From Watersipora subatra (lineage: Eukaryota; Bryozoa; Gymnolaemata; Cheilostomatida; Watersiporidae), in assembly GCF_963576615.1 (NCBI RefSeq), contig NC_088714.1, positions 1,736,001 to 1,800,000 on the forward strand: a DNA stretch of 64,000 bases, given 5' to 3'. The translations under genes and the position numbers were made by a program. Shown one piece after another: positions 1 to 64,000 of the stretch; within the stretch, counting starts at the first letter, position 1, and the number at the start of each line of letters is the position of its first letter. A model generated the notes under the pieces. The model was not told where the DNA came from and did not search any database. It saw only the letters and a list, made by a program, of their open reading frames with translations.

Positions 1-215
1 GTGCAACTGTTGGCAAGTCTCCACATATGACTGTGCACCTGTTTAGAAGTCTTTACATATGACTGTGCACCTGTTTAGAAGTCTTTACATATGACTGTGC
101 ACCTGTTTAGAAGTCTCCACATATGACTGCTCAACTGTTTGGAAGTTTCCACATATGACTGTGCAACTGTTTGGAAGCCTCTACATATGATGGTATAGCT
201 GTTTTGAAGCTTATA
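1..215. repeat. Minisatellite, 33-bp unit
   Basis: About six copies of a unit around catatgactgtgcacctg, upstream of the first visible exon and degenerating to the right. Probably in the intron after the unseen first exon. Confidence 0.85.
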
Positions 216-414
216 AGACAAAGATCGTGCACGTACACACGCCTATTTGAACACATACATTACACAGACTTTTTATTTTAAATATATTTTATATATATGT
301 TGAACAATGTCAAAAGTTGACAGATTTGATTGCAGCTAAATGTGAATTGGTATTTTCACCAATTTAAAAAAAAAATGAAAATGCCTCGCGCAAAATCTCG
401 ATATCTATATCAAC

Positions 415-760
415 GTCATATAGCCTACATGTGTTTAGACTTATATATCTGTATTAATGTAGATATATACGTGTTTAGAACTATAAATCTATATCAATGT
501 AGATATACATGTGTTTAGGACTATATGTCTATATCAAGGTTAATATACATGTGTTTAGGACTATATATATCTATATCAATGTAGATATATACGTGTTTAG
601 AACTATAAATCTATATCAATGTAGATATACATGTGTTTAGGATTGTATATCTATATCAATGTAGATATACATGTGTTTAGGTTTATATATCTATATCAAT
701 GTAGATATACATGTGTTTAAGATTATTTATCTATATCAATGTAGATATACATGTCTGTTG
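415..760. repeat. AT-rich minisatellite, about 40-bp unit
   Basis: Eight or so diverged copies built on tctatatcaatgtagatata plus tgtgtttag. It causes spurious open frames. Confidence 0.85.
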
Positions 761-898
761 CTCATAAATACTCATAGTAGTTTGTTCGTATAATAATGGC
801 TTTTTAATTTTGCTAAACGCTAACATCTCCAACATGTTCTATTTCCTGCCAATCTTTGCCATTTTCTGCTAATAAAATTTCTGTTTACTGTCTTTTAG

Positions 899-50066
<49,168 letters not shown>

Positions 50067-50337
50067 TTGCTGTCAGCCCTTGCACGCAAATACACCATAG
50101 TAGCACATAGTAGTACAACGCTATTGCTAAATGATTGCAACTATCAGCTCAATTTATATGGTGTTCAGCTAATTATGCACACACATTATTATACATGTAT
50201 ACAACACACCCCAAGTAGCTTAGTGAAGTTGCCATATAGACGCTCATTACTCCAATCAATGCTTTTTTATCTGTGCTATTTTATATACACTATAATATAC
50301 TGGTATATTATGGTACATTTTATAATGAACATGAACT

Positions 50338-50343
50338 ATTAAA
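50338..50343 (+). terminator. Possible polyadenylation signal of copy 1
   Basis: ATTAAA 272 bases after the copy 1 stop, followed by a GT-rich stretch (ggctgtttttg). No AATAAA is closer. Confidence 0.3.
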
Positions 50344-52185
50344 AAAAAGGCTGTTTTTGAAACCTCTAGTTTTTAATGAGACGTTAAGGCGGTATAAAAA
50401 AGGTGACCAAGTCTACTGGAAGATTTATCAAGCCATACAAGGTTGTCAGCTTGCCTCGGTGCTGCAAATCAACCCATCAAAGGGTTTTAAACTGAAACCC
50501 AACATTGGTCTCTGTGGGTGTCTTGCGAGATTAAATTTATGCAAGAACTAAACAATGTAACCACTCTAAAGTCAAACACTAGATTTAAGTATTGGCATAA
50601 TTTCTGTAAACAATATGGAAGAAACATGCATGTGGCACTGGAGAACGAGTTGAGCATGGATGGTATAAAGGAGGGGACTTAAAAAGGTACTTGTTATGGA
50701 ATGCCTATTGTATAACTCATATTAAATATGTAGGGATGGAAGCTTCTCTTGCTGTCTGAAATGTTACCAATATTGCAAAATTCTTCCAGGTGAGACTACA
50801 TTTTCTGCTATAAAGTCTTTCAGGATCGACTAAATTCTTTGTATAGAGCCTCAAGTGACTCACCATCCGACCAGCACAAACATACAAAACCATGAGACTG
50901 TTTATATTCATTTCAACTAAAGATTTCCATAAATATCAAATTGCTCCGAAAACTCTCAACAACCTGGAATCAAGTTGTATCCAGAGGATTTGTGTTATTA
51001 GACAAAAAGGGGACCAAGACTGATAAATGTTAGTCATGTCTGGCAGGCTCTGCGAAATGATTAAGTTAAATATTTGGATGACTTCTAATGTATGCAAATC
51101 TCCAAAAATGTCAGAAACACAACCATCCAATTAAATTTCTTATATTGGGTAGTAATCCTAGCGTTTATTGCAATATCATAGCAATTTTAATGGTTAAAAA
51201 TAACATAACATAATGTGAAATTTAACTGCGGTTTACATTCAACTCCTAATTTGGAATCAAACCTCAATAATATGAGTTGAATTTGTTCCACGATTGAGCT
51301 TGAATAATTGAATTGACAGAAATTAAATTGTGTTCCAGACGTAAAAAACCTAATTGGTGTATGAAAATATTTTTAGATAACGAATACTTTCACATACATC
51401 TACTTTACGAATGTAAGATAAAAGCAAATATAATATTATGTGACAGCATAATATTAACTAGCTTGTTCAACATTAACAACAGATTAATGTGGCTAACAGA
51501 AATTAAGGTGGCTTAAGAGATATTTCTTGACATCAAACGTAAAGGTTTTCTCTGAACAAACAAAAGAATCGATATAATTGCGGAACAAAAAACTTAAGAG
51601 TTTGTTAACTAACTAAACATTAATCGTACACTATGTTCATGTTTTATGGTAGTTTTTTCTATTGATATAATATTTGTTTTATTATTGTCCCTTTGACTCG
51701 CTGTTTTCTTTAGCACACAAAACTTTTGTGGATAAAAACAGCATTCAATGCAGAACAAACTAATGATGTATACCAGGTGTTGTTGGCAGTGTGCACCGTG
51801 TATGTAGCAGCCATTTTTTGAAACTAATGTGCCTATCTTAATTAATGGGTGATACGATCAACAAAATTTAGGCTTGCAACTGAAAAAGTGTAGTATGACA
51901 TATTACTAATGAGTTTGTGTTAAATCAGCATAAAATGCGAATATTGTGAAAGAAACTGCTCGTTTTTTTACTTTCCACAAAGCAGTCAGATAAATAAACA
52001 CTCCGAGTGTTTTAATAATTAGAATATTTATATTTCGCCACAAATATTTATATGTATACACAAAATCATATGCAATAAACAAATGACAAGCTCGTAGAGT
52101 ATGCGCAAACTGCAACGATTGTAACAGGCACCTTTTATAGCGAAACTTTACGATAGGCACCACCTCCTTTTTTGTTCGTCTTGGT

Positions 52186-52300
52186 GTGGCGGCCGGCTCA
52201 TCGGTGATCAGGCCTACTTCTATGATAGGGAGGCCCAGCCATGCCAGTGATCATGAGGCCGGTCTCGCCGGCTCTGGTCACGGCGCCTTGCAGTAACAAT
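52186..52300. other. GC-rich foldable segment
   Basis: About 115 bp of high GC in AT-rich surroundings. Gtgatcatgaggccgg pairs with ccggctctggtcac (about 14 bp), and ggcct-aggcc closes a smaller hairpin upstream. Could be a structured RNA gene, an element fragment or foreign DNA; not identified. Confidence 0.4.
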
Positions 52301-53985
52301 ATGACTGAATCTAGCTAAGATTGAATGTAAAGATCCCTGAGTGATTCTAAAATGAGTTGAATACTCAAATTTATAAAAAGCCATTTTATACAAATGTTTA
52401 AATATTGAGCATTTGTGAGTTTCTAGTAATTACTTATGTGATATGCTTATATCACACCTAAGAGTAATTTCTCTATAAAGAGTATTTTTCTCTCCTAAGT
52501 GTAATAACCTATAAAGTGAATTAATCTACCTGTTAGCAAATAATTTATTTCCTCATCGATTTAAAAGAATTCTGCTCATAGCCTAAAACCCTAAACAGGT
52601 GAAATATTTGGTTGAACATCAATCCGATATCAACCTCATATTTTATAAATTGAATTTTCATAGAATATTGTTTTTGGTGGTCATGTATTGGTCAAACGAT
52701 AAATTTTTAGTTATAGTTCAAAACTATCATGCCGTCACCAACTCGAGGTCCTTCAGCTGTGTCTTTCAGACATCGTCAATAAATGGCTACAAAGCTTATA
52801 ACAGAATAAATTTTTGCTGCATAGAAGCATTTAGATATTATGAAACAAAAGTGCAAGTTTCTATTTCAACTCACGGAAACAAAAAAGGGGTTGAATTTTC
52901 GCTGGATAGCCTACCTTGAATTATAATAATTCAATTGACTTACTGTCCGTTGAATTGAGTGAAGTTAGTCCATTGCCAATGCACTCACTCGCTTGTTATT
53001 GAAATGGTCAGTGAACGAAGAATTATTTAAAATTAGCTTATTCATGGAAACAATCCTTGGTGTGTACCCCTTTTAAATGACGGTCCACTCATGTTGATAC
53101 TTTTAATGGATCAGCCGCAGTTGTATGGATTCGTACTTCTGTAAGTTAACAGCTAAATTACTGTTTCGGTGCAGGCTGTCTGATTCTACTTACCTAAATT
53201 TGGAATCACTGGTTTCTGACCTTTTGATTGTGTAAACCCATTTATAGCAGCATTAAAAGGAAATATAGCAATGTATTGAGAAAACAAAACATCCAGTTTG
53301 AGAGGAAAAGATTTGAATCAATTTGGATTCGAATCTATATTTTTAGTAAAAGTTGAGTTTCACAAAGCTAGTTGACAACCTGAATATGAGTCTGTACATT
53401 ACTGCTGACACACTGGCCAGATACAGTGAGTAGGGGGTTATGATTAACTTAATCTGCTGCTGCCACGGGTCAAACAATATTTTTGTCACTCGCTCCTTTC
53501 GGCTTGATTAAAATGGTTGCCCACGCATGGCTATCAACAACTTCAAAGACAATTCCCTATTTAAGAGTGAGAAAAATAGTTTATCTTACTAAAGTTTGAC
53601 TGCTTCGGAAAACAGACTTGACTACATGGTTATAATGCAACGTTTTCTCTCAGTGCAAGAGAGCAGTGTTTATCTTATACTGCGGTTCAAGTATTAGTAA
53701 AATCACCTCCTACTATTGCGGGAATAACATTTCCAGCTCTTGAAATAAAACATCGTTTGTCCCCCATTGATGTATACACCACCACTACTCAAGGTTGGAA
53801 GCTACTAGTTGCAAAAGGTAACTACAGTACAAATTAACAGAGATGACTCTAACCAGCGGTTACCAATAATAACACTCTAATTAATTACAGCAGATGACAT
53901 TAATATTATATTATCATTTTAAAGCTTAAATGAAACTCTTAAATGAAACTCAAAAATAATGAATAAATTGAAATTATTTCAACAC

Positions 53986-53991
53986 TTTATT
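53986..53991 (-). terminator. Likely polyadenylation signal of copy 2
   Basis: AATAAA on the minus strand, about 195 bases after the copy 2 stop, in a context without competing signals between. Signal recognised by motif only. Confidence 0.55.
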
Positions 53992-54184
53992 ACAAAAAGA
54001 TTTTACAAGAGCTGTAGAACTGGCTGTAGAACTGGCTGTAGACATGATATACAACATTCATTACAAAGGCTATGGCAAGAGGGTGATTGGATCAATGGCA
54101 CAAGACTTTTACTCCAGTATAAACAGTAATAAGACTTTCTCCAGTACAAACAGTAACAACGTTGAGAGCCAAAACTTCTATTAC

Positions 54185-64000
<9,816 letters not shown>

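Larger units (their letters stand above)
50067..54184. other. Intergenic spacer between the two convergent ABCC genes
   Basis: Contains both 3' UTRs. Frames at 50067-50551, 52599-52919 and elsewhere have no recognisable similarity. The only compositional outlier is the GC-rich segment at 52186-52300. Confidence 0.5.

Noticed and set aside
52599..52919. 106-codon plus-strand frame in the spacer
   Set aside because: No recognisable motif, AT-driven composition, and no splice or promoter context.

Overview
The window is animal nuclear DNA: AT-rich, intron-dense and full of tandem and interspersed repeats. Translation on both strands gives one readable gene family, a full-length ABC transporter of subfamily C (ABCC, the long MRP type with an extra N-terminal TMD0). 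The exon sequences and the dispersed tRNA-like repeats fit an invertebrate, perhaps a lophotrochozoan, but the sequence does not settle the taxon.

Plus strand, 899-50066: an ABCC1/MRP1-like gene. I assembled 29 coding exons by reading splice sites and family motifs. All 29 join in consistent phase without a stop and give about 1505 residues, ending in TAA at 50064-50066. The initiator exon must lie upstream of base 1. Order: TMD0 (visible exons 1-4), L0 linker (5-6), TMD1 (6-12), NBD1 (13-17), linker (18-19), TMD2 (20-25), NBD2 (26-29). Both nucleotide-binding domains have complete Walker A, Q-loop, signature, Walker B and H-loop motifs, with the family-typical D after Walker B in NBD1 and E in NBD2. 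The expected role is an ATP-driven exporter of organic anions and glutathione conjugates at the plasma membrane.

Minus strand, 64000-54185: the 3' part (seven exons) of a second ABCC gene, tail-to-tail with the first. Its TMD2 exons are only about 57% identical in protein to copy 1. Its NBD2 exons and their introns are about 98% identical, which suggests recent gene conversion. The remainder of this gene lies beyond the window.

Nearly every intron holds a private minisatellite (units of 11 to 70 bp, some arrays over 3 kb). The main observation is that at least three arrays were built by amplifying a real exon-intron junction of this gene: the acceptor plus first codons of exon 11, the acceptor plus first codons of exon 16, and the last codons plus donor of exon 28. 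These introns therefore carry many decoy splice sites. Introns also hold mobile elements: a dispersed family with a tRNA-like internal region (ten copies), a second tRNA-like SINE family, a Tc1/mariner remnant with 29-bp perfect inverted termini, a hAT-like element with an 8-bp target duplication, several foldback/MITE-type elements and two strong palindromes. The 4.1 kb between the two genes contains no gene I can recognise.
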